A stretch of 26,753 bases of DNA from Bacillus sp. ISL-7 (GTDB taxonomy: Bacteria > Bacillota > Bacilli > Bacillales_B > DSM-18226), in contig NZ_JAGGQW010000105.1 of assembly GCF_018613065.1 (NCBI RefSeq), positions 1-26,753 on the forward strand, read 5' to 3'. Every line of letters starts with the position of its first letter. Position 1 is the stretch's first letter. Of this stretch, positions 15,859-23,980 are shown piece by piece. The notes beneath the pieces were generated by a model, which worked only from the letters and a program-made list of their open reading frames with translations, was not told the origin of the DNA and searched no databases. A program made the translations under genes and the position numbers.

Positions 15859-16728
15859 ATGAAGCGAAGATTTCTTACATTGGTTGTTTTTTCACTAATT
15901 ATATCAGTATTCTTAGCGGCATGTTCAAAAGATGATTCAATGGATCATGGAGATATGGACCATAACTCAAATAAAAAACAAACGGAAACAAGCCATGAAG
16001 GGATGAATCACGGAGATATGACATCCACTCCTCAAAAGGATAATACCAAAGTAGAGTTTTCCTTTAATGAAAAACCTGAAAGTGGAAAACAAATCCCTTT
16101 AAACATTCAGGTAAATAATAAGAATGGTCAACCAATAAAGGATTTTGATGTCGAACATGAAAAACTCATGCACTTAATTGTTGTAAGTAAAGATTTATCC
16201 TATTTTGACCATATTCATCCTGAATATAAAGGGAACGGATTATTTACAATTATTTCAAATTTTCCTTCCGGAGGGGAATATAAGCTCTTTGCCGATTTTG
16301 TACCTAAAGGAGCAGAAAAAATGGTAAAAACTTATGACGTAACAGTAGCAGGAAACAAAGTAAAGACTACACCTTTAATAGAAGAAAAGGAATTAACAAA
16401 AGTAGTGGATGGAAAAGAGGTGACGTTGAAATTTGACCATTTGATGACTGAAATGGACTTGACGATGACATTCACGATTAAAGATGCTAATACAAAGCAG
16501 CCTATTACTAATTTACAACCATATTTAGGTGCAGTAGGACATGTTGTAGCAATTAGTGGTGATACAGAAACTTATTTACATGTTCATCCAATAGACGAAA
16601 AAGCAACAGGTCCAGATGCGAAATTTATGACAAGTTTCCCTGAGGGTGGTCTCTATAAAATTTGGGGACAATTCCAACAAAACGGAAAAGTAATTACTGT
16701 GCCATTTACCATAAATGTACCAAAATAA
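15859..16728 (+). CDS. His/Met-rich lipoprotein with two YtkA-like domains, possible copper binding
   Basis: The start is the ATG at 15859 behind TAGGAGG (15847-15853); the open frame itself extends upstream to 15832. The 289-residue product has a signal peptide ending in the lipobox FLAAC (Cys22), then a His/Met/Asp-rich stretch with repeated DHGDMDHN and HEGMNHGDM motifs, typical of extracytoplasmic copper-binding segments. Two related Ig-like units follow. The first has HLIVVSKDLSYFDHIHPE and then GGEYKLFADF; the second has GHVVAISGDTETYLHVHP and then GGLYKIWGQF. Each thus carries an HxHP motif. The arrangement resembles FixH/YtkA-type proteins. A role in metal binding at the cell surface is inferred; no metal transporter gene is adjacent. 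Confidence 0.8.
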   Translation: MKRRFLTLVVFSLIISVFLAACSKDDSMDHGDMDHNSNKKQTETSHEGMNHGDMTSTPQKDNTKVEFSFNEKPESGKQIPLNIQVNNKNGQPIKDFDVEHEKLMHLIVVSKDLSYFDHIHPEYKGNGLFTIISNFPSGGEYKLFADFVPKGAEKMVKTYDVTVAGNKVKTTPLIEEKELTKVVDGKEVTLKFDHLMTEMDLTMTFTIKDANTKQPITNLQPYLGAVGHVVAISGDTETYLHVHPIDEKATGPDAKFMTSFPEGGLYKIWGQFQQNGKVITVPFTINVPK

Positions 16729-16790
16729 AAAATAACTTTATTATTAAGCATTTGATAGAAGTTATTAGTAATCATTGTGATATTAAACAA

Positions 16791-16834
16791 CATACATAAC
16801 ACCATTCATATAATTCTGAACGGTGTTATGTATG
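16791..16834. repeat. Long inverted repeat (13-bp perfect arms)
   Basis: CATACATAACACC (16791-16803) pairs with GGTGTTATGTATG (16822-16834), and an inner TTC/GAA pair extends it. It lies between the convergent lipoprotein and EamA-like genes and could act as a terminator, but no T-run follows. Confidence 0.55.
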
Positions 16835-16892
16835 TGCAGCTTTAATTGGAAATGCCGCTATCCTCCAATAGGAAGAAACACATTTTTATCTT

Positions 16893-17240
16893 TCACTTAA
16901 ACTTTGAAATCCAATACCCTACGATGACAATAGCTAAACCGAGCAACGTCTTCCAATTCGGAACTTCCTTCATGAATAAAAACCCCATCAATACACAAAC
17001 CAATATTTCAATTCCTTTCGAAAAAGTAAGGGCGAAAGTTAAGTTCCCGAATACCTTGTATGTAAATTTCACCCCGAATCCGATCATCAAATTTGCAGTA
17101 AACAGAACTGGCAGAAGCTTCGTTTGATACCAAACTGTTGTCCAAAAAGCCGGATCGATGTGTTTGCTTTGATAAGCGAAAATGGCATTTACCGCTAATA
17201 GCCCTCCGAGCAGTAAAGCAATAGCATATACAAGCAACAT
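16893..17240 (-). CDS. Small four-helix EamA/SMR-like membrane protein
   Basis: The product is 115 residues with four predicted membrane helices. The last (TLLGLAIVIVGYWISKFK) and the FMKEVPNWKT loop before it are typical of half-size members of the drug/metabolite transporter superfamily (EamA-like). The membrane-embedded Glu in helix 1 that defines true SMR multidrug exporters is not present, so drug export should not be assumed. The ATG follows GGGGGT by six bases. Its upstream region on this strand (17260-17440) contains competing hairpins, one with a T-run, which could attenuate transcription. The substrate is unknown. Confidence 0.75.
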   Translation of the reverse strand: MLLVYAIALLLGGLLAVNAIFAYQSKHIDPAFWTTVWYQTKLLPVLFTANLMIGFGVKFTYKVFGNLTFALTFSKGIEILVCVLMGFLFMKEVPNWKTLLGLAIVIVGYWISKFK

Positions 17241-17380
17241 TCTGCTACCCCCATTTCAAATAGACTGTTCCAACGATATGTTTCCCAGGGGTAACTTTTT
17301 TAACCGTGCTCAAAAGATAGAATGCGGAATAAATCGGTATCATCTAAATTGCTATAGTGTACAAGCCCATATAAAAAGAC

Positions 17381-17437
17381 GCATTCGAAAAAATGCGCTC
17401 CGGAAGCCAGAAAGTGACTCCTGAAGTGCATTTTTTT
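17381..17437. terminator. Terminator-like element with two mutually exclusive hairpins
   Basis: A nine-base arm (17388-17396) ending in ATGC pairs with GCATTTTTT (17428-17436), giving a long hairpin with T- and A-rich flanks on both strands. The same AATGC can instead pair with GCATT at 17381-17385, which on the minus strand is followed by CTTTTTAT. On the minus strand it lies about 140 bases before the EamA-like gene. Confidence 0.6.
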
Positions 17438-17807
17438 AAGAGGTATTCTAGAAAATAGTACTATTTAATTCATCAAATCCGGTTTAGTTTTATCACAAAC
17501 CAATATTAGGGATATCCAATCACACACAATGTAGGGGTAGTCCAGTGTAGCTGACATCACCCCTATATCAAAGGAAGTATTGGGCGTACCAATTTACATT
17601 ATTTGTCTTAGCGTATAAAATCCGCGAAATGCCGTCAGGACCCCATACTGATCATACCCCTTTTTAGAATAATAGTATCAGTATGTCCAAGCTTTAGAGA
17701 TTAATTGCGATTGTTTTGAGTTTATGCACCAGAACCCATTTTTTTCTTCTATTTTTATATTTGGTTTTCTTTTATACTAGAATGAGCCTAACAATGAGGT
17801 AAACTTT
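17438..17807. other. Intergenic region upstream of the sensor kinase, with inverted repeats
   Basis: No gene is apparent. Two inverted repeats stand out: TAGGGGT/ACCCCTA (17532-17538 and 17559-17565) and CATACTGAT/ATCAGTATG (17644-17652 and 17677-17685). Either could be an operator or RNA hairpin. TATACT near 17775 may be a -10 element, but no convincing -35 was found. Confidence 0.4.
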
Positions 17808-19076
17808 ATGGAACATACTAAAAACTTGCTCTTACAAGTAATGATTATTTTGATCCCTGTCTTTTTTTATTCTATGTATTTAACCAATCGTCATCAATTC
17901 ATCGAAACGAAACGTCAAAAATTAATTTTCAGTTTCTTGGCAACGATTACGTTAGTATTGTGCATGTCCTTCCCGATCTATTCGGATGTAAACGAGCGAA
18001 GTGACCTACGGTTTGTAGCTCTTATGATCGGTATATTTTATGGAGGAGGATACTCAACAGGTATTGTTCTCACGATCATCTTATTGTTGTATCGTTGGTA
18101 TTTCGGGGGGGAAGGTTTTTATTCAACGGTATACGAAGTCCTTTTCTTCTTACCCATGTTTTTTTTAGCATATCCACGTTTCATCCAACAGGATCGAGCA
18201 GGTCGAATGAAACTGGCTTGGATGATAACATCGGGGATGTCCTTAATCTTCATCCTAGTGGATTTTCAAGAGATGGATTTTTTTAACCACACACTTCAGG
18301 AAATTTTAGCGATATGTGTTGCCACCATCGTAACCATCTTTTTGATTGAAACCTTAAGGGAAAATGCCCAGTTACACATGGAAGCTCAACAGGCGGAAAA
18401 ATATAAGATACTCGGAGAATTGGCCAGTTCCTTTGCTCATGAAGTTCGAAATCCCATGCAGACCAATCGAGGATTTCTCCAGTTACTTCTACAATCACCA
18501 ATTTCAGAGACGTATAAAAGGTATGTTCAAATTTGTATAGAAGAAGTGGATCGAACGAATGACGTCATTACCGAATATCTTTCGCTTGCCAAGCCAGAAG
18601 CGGATACGAAAGAGTCCGTCGATGTTTGCCAAAAAATACAAACAGTCGTCAAGATTCTCTACTCCTATGCTTTAGAACGAAAAGTAAGCATAGACCTCCG
18701 ACTTCCGGAGCAAGAGTGTACGATATTGGGTCATCCCCCAAAAATGAAACAAGCCTTCCTCAATATCATCAAAAATGGCATCGAAGCGATGCCTCAAGGT
18801 GGTGCGGTTTCCATTTGCGTGAAACAGGAGTCACAGCATGTGATGATCCAAATCCAAGATGAGGGAGTGGGGATGGATGAAGACGAAGTGAAACGTCTAG
18901 GACAACCATTTTATTCCCTGAAAGAAAAAGGAACCGGCATAGGACTCATGGTGAGCTATCGCATTATCGACTCGCTTCATGGAAAAATCACCGTCCAAAG
19001 CCAAAAAGGAAAAGGAACCACGTTTACCATTCGGTTCCCTCTCCATAATTGTAAAAATATCATCACCATTAACTGA
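17808..19076 (+). CDS. KinB-like orphan sensor histidine kinase
   Basis: The protein has 422 residues. About six membrane helices occupy residues 1-185, with almost no extracellular domain. A HisKA domain follows, with the phosphorylated His211 in SSFAHEVRNPMQ, then a HATPase domain with N-box (FLNIIKNGIEAM), G1 (DEGVGMD), F (QPFYSLKEKGTGIGL) and G2 motifs. Size, topology and the H-box region closely resemble Bacillus subtilis KinB, a kinase that feeds phosphate to Spo0F at the start of sporulation. No response regulator is adjacent, as expected for a phosphorelay kinase. The ATG at 17808 follows GAGGT. Assignment to the sporulation phosphorelay is inference from this similarity; related kinases also serve other roles. 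Confidence 0.88.
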   Translation: MEHTKNLLLQVMIILIPVFFYSMYLTNRHQFIETKRQKLIFSFLATITLVLCMSFPIYSDVNERSDLRFVALMIGIFYGGGYSTGIVLTIILLLYRWYFGGEGFYSTVYEVLFFLPMFFLAYPRFIQQDRAGRMKLAWMITSGMSLIFILVDFQEMDFFNHTLQEILAICVATIVTIFLIETLRENAQLHMEAQQAEKYKILGELASSFAHEVRNPMQTNRGFLQLLLQSPISETYKRYVQICIEEVDRTNDVITEYLSLAKPEADTKESVDVCQKIQTVVKILYSYALERKVSIDLRLPEQECTILGHPPKMKQAFLNIIKNGIEAMPQGGAVSICVKQESQHVMIQIQDEGVGMDEDEVKRLGQPFYSLKEKGTGIGLMVSYRIIDSLHGKITVQSQKGKGTTFTIRFPLHNCKNIITIN

Positions 19077-19101
19077 CAAACATGAGCGTTAGCTAAAAAT
19101 A

Positions 19102-19236
19102 AAAGTATATGAACCGACAGGAGTTAAAGGGTATTGGATCGTAGATAACCGTACTGAGACAGTTGAAGTGTTTATCTTTATAGAAGTAAGTATTTTTGAA
19201 GACTTTATCATCGATTTAAAGAACATACTTCTATAA
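19102..19236 (+). pseudogene. Uma2-family (DUF820) nuclease-like fragment
   Basis: The frame reads VYEPTGVKGYWIVDNRTETV, then continues into VSIFEDFIIDLKNILL and stop. This matches the C-terminal core of Uma2-family proteins (a PD-(D/E)XK-like fold with a GV..YWIVD...(R)TVEV motif, then IF.DL.IDL..IF). The N-terminal half is missing, and the segment between the two conserved parts looks internally deleted. It has no start codon or ribosome binding site, so it is a relic. Confidence 0.65.
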
Positions 19237-19297
19237 TACAATTTCTAACCATCTATGAGCGTGTCGTTTATCTAAGTGAATCAAGAGATTAACAAGC

Positions 19298-19335
19298 AGC
19301 CAAGCGCTTTCTCAAGAAAGCCTTGGCTTTTTTTG
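19298..19335 (+). terminator. Strong intrinsic terminator
   Basis: AGCCAAG (19298-19304) with CTTGGCT (19322-19328) and inner GCTTTC/GAAAGC form a tight hairpin with a 4-base loop, followed by seven T. It probably terminates the sensor kinase transcript, or belonged to the decayed Uma2 gene. Confidence 0.85.
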
Positions 19336-19341
19336 TATGTT

Positions 19342-19455
19342 TCCAGACCACGTGTCATAACAGTGGATAAAAACCCAGCTTATCCTGTAGCAATTCAGGA
19401 GTTAAAAGAGGAGAAGCGTATGCTTGAAGAGGTACGGAAACGATTCGAAGAATGA
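19342..19455 (+). pseudogene. IS6-family transposase fragment
   Basis: The frame gives RPRVITVDKNPAYPVAIQEL followed by KEEKRMLEE. In IS6/IS240-family DDE transposases this segment contains the second catalytic Asp (TVDKNPAY). Only about 28 codons of similarity remain before the frame runs into unrelated sequence and a stop, so it is a remnant of an old insertion. Confidence 0.75.
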
Positions 19456-19465
19456 GGGGCCACAT

Positions 19466-19794
19466 GTGAAATATTTTCCAATAGGTATGAAGTCCTTCGT
19501 GATTTATCCCCACTATACAAATCACGAAAAGATTAGAATCCGTCATAAGAAATGGATGCCAACAACTGCCTATTCAATCGATTGGTTTTTTATTGAAAAG
19601 CCAAGGGAATTGCACCAAAATTTAATGAAGACTTGGGAAGAAAAAAAGCATTAGTTTCCATTTCAAATTCTCAGGTGAATATAGCGGAAAATAAAGCATT
19701 GTTTGGTATTTATCACACACCTGCAATAGGGGACACGTCATATGATACATTAGCTTTTGAATTTAAAAGTGATTCAATCACTACTACCATATAG
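19466..19794 (+). pseudogene. Small hypothetical gene split by a frameshift at an A7 run
   Basis: A GTG at 19466 follows GAGGGG at a good distance and opens MKYFPIGMKSFVIYPHYTNH, running to a stop after WEEKKH at 19654. Just before the stop is a run of seven A (19642-19648). Shifting frame there gives a continuous coding-like stretch, LVSISNSQVNIAENKALFGI and on to KSDSITTTI with a stop at 19794. The whole would be about 108 residues. I do not recognise the protein. The break may be a real mutation, a programmed slip, or a sequencing error in the homopolymer. Confidence 0.5.
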
Positions 19795-19850
19795 AACCGT
19801 ATTATGGGGGGAGAGGTTTTTTTCAAAAAAGGGACTTCAGGAGGGACATT

Positions 19851-21230
19851 TTGAAGGCATTATTATTGGAGAACATTTTAACTGCAATGAACATTCAGCC
19901 TAATGAAAAGCAAAAAGGTATACGAATCAAGAACGTCACTTATAACAGATTTGAAATTAGGAGTCATACGTTATTTTATCGTTGGAACAATAGAGCGGTG
20001 CCTGTTGAAACTATAAAGAAATACAAAAATGTATTCATCGTTACCGATACACCATTTTCTCATATGGAAAAATTAAATCCTAATCAAATCATTATGGTAA
20101 AGGATCTCAAAGACAGTTTCTTTAAATTTACTTCGTATTACAGGCATCTGTTTAACATTCCTGTAGTCGCCATTACTGGGACATGTGGAAAGTCTACTAC
20201 GAAAGAAATGCTAAAACACATTTTGGAAGAAACACACAAGGTGCAGGCAACAATATCAAGCAAAAATGCCAATTGTTACAACCTTCCTTATTTAATGGGA
20301 ATTGATGAAGATACGGATGTGGCAGTGTTTGAAACAGCTGTATCTTCAAAAGGGGATATGACGGAGTCCTGTAAGTATTTTTACCCGACGATTGGGATTA
20401 TGACAATGATTGATGTGGATCATACGGATAAAATTCGATCATTTGATCATTATCTAGCAGAAAAGGCAAAAATAATGCAAGGTATGAACAATGAGGGAAT
20501 TCTCATCCTAAATTCGGACGACCCATATCTCTCCACCATTGATACTTCTAAATTTATGGGAGAGATTATAACGTTCGGAAAAAACAAGGATGCTATTTTT
20601 AGGATTAAGGAGTATCAATATCATTCATCTGGCATGACTTTTTGGATGGAATATAAGCAAAGTAAATTTAAAGGATATATACCGGGTCTTGGTGAGCATA
20701 GTGTATATAATGCAGCCGCTTCATTAGCAGCCGCTGCAATCTTAGGAGTGGATATTCACTATGCTATAAAGAGATTATCTTCTTATCATCACATGAGATC
20801 CCATTTTCAAATCATCGAAGGACGAAATCAAATTACGTTGGTGGATGATACTTGGAAGTCAAATCCTGCTTCCTTAAGAAAAGGCTTAGAAACATTAAGC
20901 AGTATTGCATTGCCATCCCAAAGAAAAATTGCTGTTCTGGGAAGAATGGCAGCACTGGGAAAATATGCAGATGAAGAATACGAAAAGGCAGGACATCTAA
21001 TCGGTGCCTTGGGGGTCGATATTCTCATCACCAAAGGGTTTATTGCAAGAGATTTTGAAAAGCCAGCTATAGAGGCAGGAGTAAATCCGCATAATGTTTA
21101 TCATTTTTCAGATGCAGATGAAATAAAGAGATTTTTTGATTCATTTTTAATCCCAAATGACATTGTTTATTTCAAAACGGGCGGGGATGACTCAGACTTC
21201 GATGATGTCATCGAATATTTAAGAAGTTAA
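19851..21230 (+). CDS. MurF-like Mur ligase family protein
   Basis: This 459-residue member of the Mur ligase family forms amide bonds using ATP. The P-loop GTCGKSTTKE is at 110-119. The MurF-type core follows: NANCYNLP, then a TMIDVDHTD.I.SFDHY.AEKAKI block containing the conserved His and the Lys that is carbamylated in Mur enzymes, then LVDDTWKSNPASLRKGLETL, the counterpart of MurF's DDAYNANP. The N-terminal domain that binds the UDP-sugar is short and diverged, so it may not act on UDP-MurNAc-tripeptide. The TTG at 19851 is set by AGGAGGG. It is convergent with two ATP-grasp ligases, suggesting a shared product. Confidence 0.88.
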   Translation: MKALLLENILTAMNIQPNEKQKGIRIKNVTYNRFEIRSHTLFYRWNNRAVPVETIKKYKNVFIVTDTPFSHMEKLNPNQIIMVKDLKDSFFKFTSYYRHLFNIPVVAITGTCGKSTTKEMLKHILEETHKVQATISSKNANCYNLPYLMGIDEDTDVAVFETAVSSKGDMTESCKYFYPTIGIMTMIDVDHTDKIRSFDHYLAEKAKIMQGMNNEGILILNSDDPYLSTIDTSKFMGEIITFGKNKDAIFRIKEYQYHSSGMTFWMEYKQSKFKGYIPGLGEHSVYNAAASLAAAAILGVDIHYAIKRLSSYHHMRSHFQIIEGRNQITLVDDTWKSNPASLRKGLETLSSIALPSQRKIAVLGRMAALGKYADEEYEKAGHLIGALGVDILITKGFIARDFEKPAIEAGVNPHNVYHFSDADEIKRFFDSFLIPNDIVYFKTGGDDSDFDDVIEYLRS

Positions 21231-21252
21231 AATGGTAGAAACTTTTCTCATA

Positions 21253-21335
21253 AAAAGGCAGCTTTCCTTTAATGAACGGCAACTCAATTGTTCACAATTG
21301 AAGGTCTGTTCATTAGCGGCAAGCTGCCTTTTGGG
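21253..21335. terminator. Large nested hairpin between convergent genes, bidirectional terminator
   Basis: Three perfectly paired segments are nested: a 12-bp outer stem (21253-21264 with 21321-21332), TAATGAAC (21270-21277) with GTTCATTA (21308-21315), and CAATTGT (21285-21291) with ACAATTG (21294-21300). The outer stem has A-run and T-run flanks, so it can terminate both the Mur ligase and the opposing ATP-grasp gene. Confidence 0.85.
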
Positions 21336-21390
21336 GATTAAATATTTGTTCCATGATGAAAACCTTTATAACTGGCTAATCTGGCTTAGA

Positions 21391-22443
21391 TTATTTCCCG
21401 TTTGTATCAGCTAAATATTTAGCATACAAAATCGTATTTTTGGCTACATCCAATTCAAGATTATAAATATTAGGTGGGCCTGGTCTCCAATTTACTTCAA
21501 AAAGCCATAGTTTTTGGTTGGCATCAATTCCGACGTCAATTCCTAATTCGTCCAATTCACTGTCATATAAAGAATCAAAATGATTTGAGAAACTTATCGC
21601 AAACTGTTCAAGATACCTTTGAATATCATACCAGGAGTTACCAAACTCTGTTTTTAAAAAAATATCCAGGTAAGTACTATAACCACCACTCTTCATATTA
21701 GATGTGATGGTCCCTAAACGCCCGATCCGTGGATAAATAGAAGTAATAACCCATTTTCCTTCTCCATTTTTTTGTACATGCAACCGGAAATCAAAAACAT
21801 GACCAGATTTTGTTTGACTTGTAATAAACTGTTGAACTACGTAATCTTGTTCTTGTATTTTAAGAGATAACAAGTCTAACAATTGTTTTTCATTTAAGGT
21901 TAATACTAGGCCTGCATCATTCATTTTGTAATGATTTGCCCCATATTTTTCAATAAAAACAACGCCCCCTCCTTGATGCCCCGTTAACGGTTTGATAATC
22001 ACTTTTTTATAACGACGAATTATGTCAAAAAAAATCTGAACGTCAGTTAATTCATAAAAAGGAATAAGGTAATGATTAAATTTATTTGCCTTTTTAATTC
22101 TGTTATATACCGATAATTTGTCCCCAATTGAATGACTTGTAAACGGAATCCTATCAAACAAATAATCAAAGATTTGTTTAGTCTTCTCACTTGCAACATA
22201 ACTTGCATTATAAATGACATCAGGGAAAGGAAATTCCTTTTCAATCCATTGTCCATTTTCATAGGCTTTTCCTAAAATCTTTTGCTGTTTTATATTCACC
22301 TTCCCTAGGGTAAAGTAAAAAAAGGTTACACCTTCTGCTTTTGCTACAGCAGCATAAGCATATGCTTTCTTTACATTACTTGGATCACTGCGATGATGAA
22401 GCATGCCAATTAACGTCATTTTACTTCTTTTCCACCTCTCCAC
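21391..22443 (-). CDS. YheC/YheD-family ATP-grasp protein
   Basis: The protein has up to 350 residues. It begins MTLIGMLHHRSDP.NVKKAY with AYAAVAKAEG, as in YheC/YheD-type proteins. The ATP-grasp fold shows VIIKPLTGHQGGGVVFIE (nucleotide-binding Lys and Gly-rich loop), a YVVQQFI strand, DFRLHVQKNGEGKW, and the metal/ATP site LFEVNWRPGPPN. ATP-grasp enzymes join a carboxylate to an amine or thiol; Bacillus subtilis YheC and YheD are annotated as spore-coat-associated. The frame opens with GTG at 22443, but the ATG at 22419 (codon 9) matches the family's usual start, and AGAGGTGG lies about 12 bases before it. It lies 112 bp downstream of another ATP-grasp gene on the same strand. Confidence 0.85.
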   Translation of the reverse strand: MERWKRSKMTLIGMLHHRSDPSNVKKAYAYAAVAKAEGVTFFYFTLGKVNIKQQKILGKAYENGQWIEKEFPFPDVIYNASYVASEKTKQIFDYLFDRIPFTSHSIGDKLSVYNRIKKANKFNHYLIPFYELTDVQIFFDIIRRYKKVIIKPLTGHQGGGVVFIEKYGANHYKMNDAGLVLTLNEKQLLDLLSLKIQEQDYVVQQFITSQTKSGHVFDFRLHVQKNGEGKWVITSIYPRIGRLGTITSNMKSGGYSTYLDIFLKTEFGNSWYDIQRYLEQFAISFSNHFDSLYDSELDELGIDVGIDANQKLWLFEVNWRPGPPNIYNLELDVAKNTILYAKYLADTNGK

Positions 22444-22555
22444 ATTCTTTTTCTAATAAAAAGACTAGAATGTTTGTTCAATCATTAATAGCTCAACTAA
22501 TCTCTTAAAACCTCTGTTTTTATAGATCATACTCATTATTTGTCACTTGAAATTT

Positions 22556-23785
22556 TTAAATTGGGTCAAGGAAGAAACGTATTTCGCTAGCTGCTCCCAT
22601 AGCAATTCTTTTCGCTTCGAATTTATTCTCTGAGGATGCCAAAATGTATCCGCAACGGTCTCCCATTGATAAAGGCGGACGTACTATCTGTCCTTGTCGG
22701 GGTTTTATATACACCTCTTCTACACCGGGAAATTGAGAGACCCGTTCTTTCCCCGTAACCTTCATTAATTTTCCTTTAGAATCAACTGTTAAATAATGTG
22801 CATATACATACTTACTGTGTTTTTTAGTAAGGCAAGGCTCATTTCCTAACATTAATTGAATGGTTTCCTCTACTAAATTAATCCCAAATCCGACTTCAAT
22901 GATTCGATTCATCGCGCCACCTGAGATTCTTGGGTTAATTTCAATTAATTTCCAAACTCCATTTACTAAACGCATTTCAAGGTGACAGGCACCGTTTTTC
23001 ATTTGAAAAGCCTTTAAGATGGAACTTACTGTCTCAAGGATACTATTGTATGTCCTTTGATTGACATCTGTTAGTAAACAATATCCGGTTACGATAAATC
23101 GTTGTAAAAAAGTAATCTGTTGTTCGATTATCGCGACAATATGAACTTTTCCATTGCGTACTAAAACTTCAATTAAATATTGGGGTCCTATTAGATACTC
23201 TTCCAATAAAATCTGTTCATTTTTTTTTAGTAATTCTTGTAATGCCAGCTTTAACTGATTCTCGTTATTTGCCAAATGGACATCTTTTGAGCCGGCAGAT
23301 GTGGGAGACTTTACAATAAGAGGTAAATAGTTATTGGCTTGACCGATAAAATTCTCAAAGGAAAAATCATCTGGTTTATAAAGGGCATAATAAGGAGAAT
23401 TTGGGTGTCCTTTGAGAAGCTCACGAGTTAAAACTTTATTTTCCATTTTTAATATTGAATCAGTAGAGACTACACTTGAACAAAATTCTTCTGATAAGGC
23501 GGCTGCTACATGAACGTAAGAATGTACAAAACTCAAAATGCCTTTTATTCGTTTACCTTGTCTTTGTAGTTTGTTGAGGGTTTTTTTTATTTCATCATTA
23601 TTGGATAATTCTACTAAAATCATTTGATGGACTTCGGGAAATTCTGTTCTTTGGTGAATGTATTTTTGCCTATTGGTTAATAACACCGTAAAATAGCCGA
23701 GTCTCTCTGCAGCTTTTATTGCTTCTCTACTGGACCCGGATTTGTTAGTTTCAATAAATACAATGGTTTGCATAAGCTTTGTCAT
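22556..23785 (-). CDS. ATP-grasp carboxylate-amine ligase family protein
   Basis: The protein has 409 residues in three parts: an N-terminal Rossmann-like domain (residues 5-110, QTIVFIETNKSGSSREAIKA), an ATP-grasp domain with LPLIVKSPTSAGSKDVHLA and LLEEYLIGPQYLIEVL, and the catalytic block HLEMRLVNGVWKLIEINPRI carrying the Glu and Asn metal ligands and the Arg. A C-terminal part follows, as in carbamoyl-phosphate-synthase/PurK-like and BacD-like ligases, which make dipeptides or amino-acid conjugates. The substrate is not predictable. Starts at 23785 and 23773 are both possible; neither has a clear ribosome binding site. It shares orientation with the YheC/YheD gene and diverges from the small acidic gene. 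Confidence 0.82.
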   Translation of the reverse strand: MTKLMQTIVFIETNKSGSSREAIKAAERLGYFTVLLTNRQKYIHQRTEFPEVHQMILVELSNNDEIKKTLNKLQRQGKRIKGILSFVHSYVHVAAALSEEFCSSVVSTDSILKMENKVLTRELLKGHPNSPYYALYKPDDFSFENFIGQANNYLPLIVKSPTSAGSKDVHLANNENQLKLALQELLKKNEQILLEEYLIGPQYLIEVLVRNGKVHIVAIIEQQITFLQRFIVTGYCLLTDVNQRTYNSILETVSSILKAFQMKNGACHLEMRLVNGVWKLIEINPRISGGAMNRIIEVGFGINLVEETIQLMLGNEPCLTKKHSKYVYAHYLTVDSKGKLMKVTGKERVSQFPGVEEVYIKPRQGQIVRPPLSMGDRCGYILASSENKFEAKRIAMGAASEIRFFLDPI

Positions 23786-23865
23786 CCTATCTTTGGCGGT
23801 TTTTTATTGAAGGATTTAGCTTTACCAGTTTTACTCGAATAAACTGATAAGTACAATTTATTATA

Positions 23866-23879
23866 TTGTCATAAGACAA
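23866..23879. promoter_or_regulatory. Possible operator: palindrome TTGTC-N4-GACAA
   Basis: A 5-bp inverted repeat spaced by four bases lies in the 195-bp region between the divergent ATP-grasp gene and the small acidic gene, close to a TATAAT-like sequence on the minus strand. It is short and could be chance. Confidence 0.2.
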
Positions 23880-23980
23880 GAGTGGTATGGACAATCGTCA
23901 TCATTCTTAAGACAATTAAATTAGAATTTGAACAGAGTTCATAAAAGGACAAAACTACCGTATGTAGAAAGGTGATATAC

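Noticed and set aside
16846..17127. Plus-strand 93-codon open frame
   Set aside because: It lies antisense inside the EamA-like gene, whose membrane helices and start signals are convincing.
16893..17240. SMR multidrug exporter
   Set aside because: Four helices and size fit, but the helix-1 Glu essential to SMR exporters is missing; EamA-like is safer.
17182..17424. Plus-strand 80-codon open frame
   Set aside because: It overlaps the start of the EamA-like gene antisense and runs through the hairpin element; there is no ribosome site and the composition is random.
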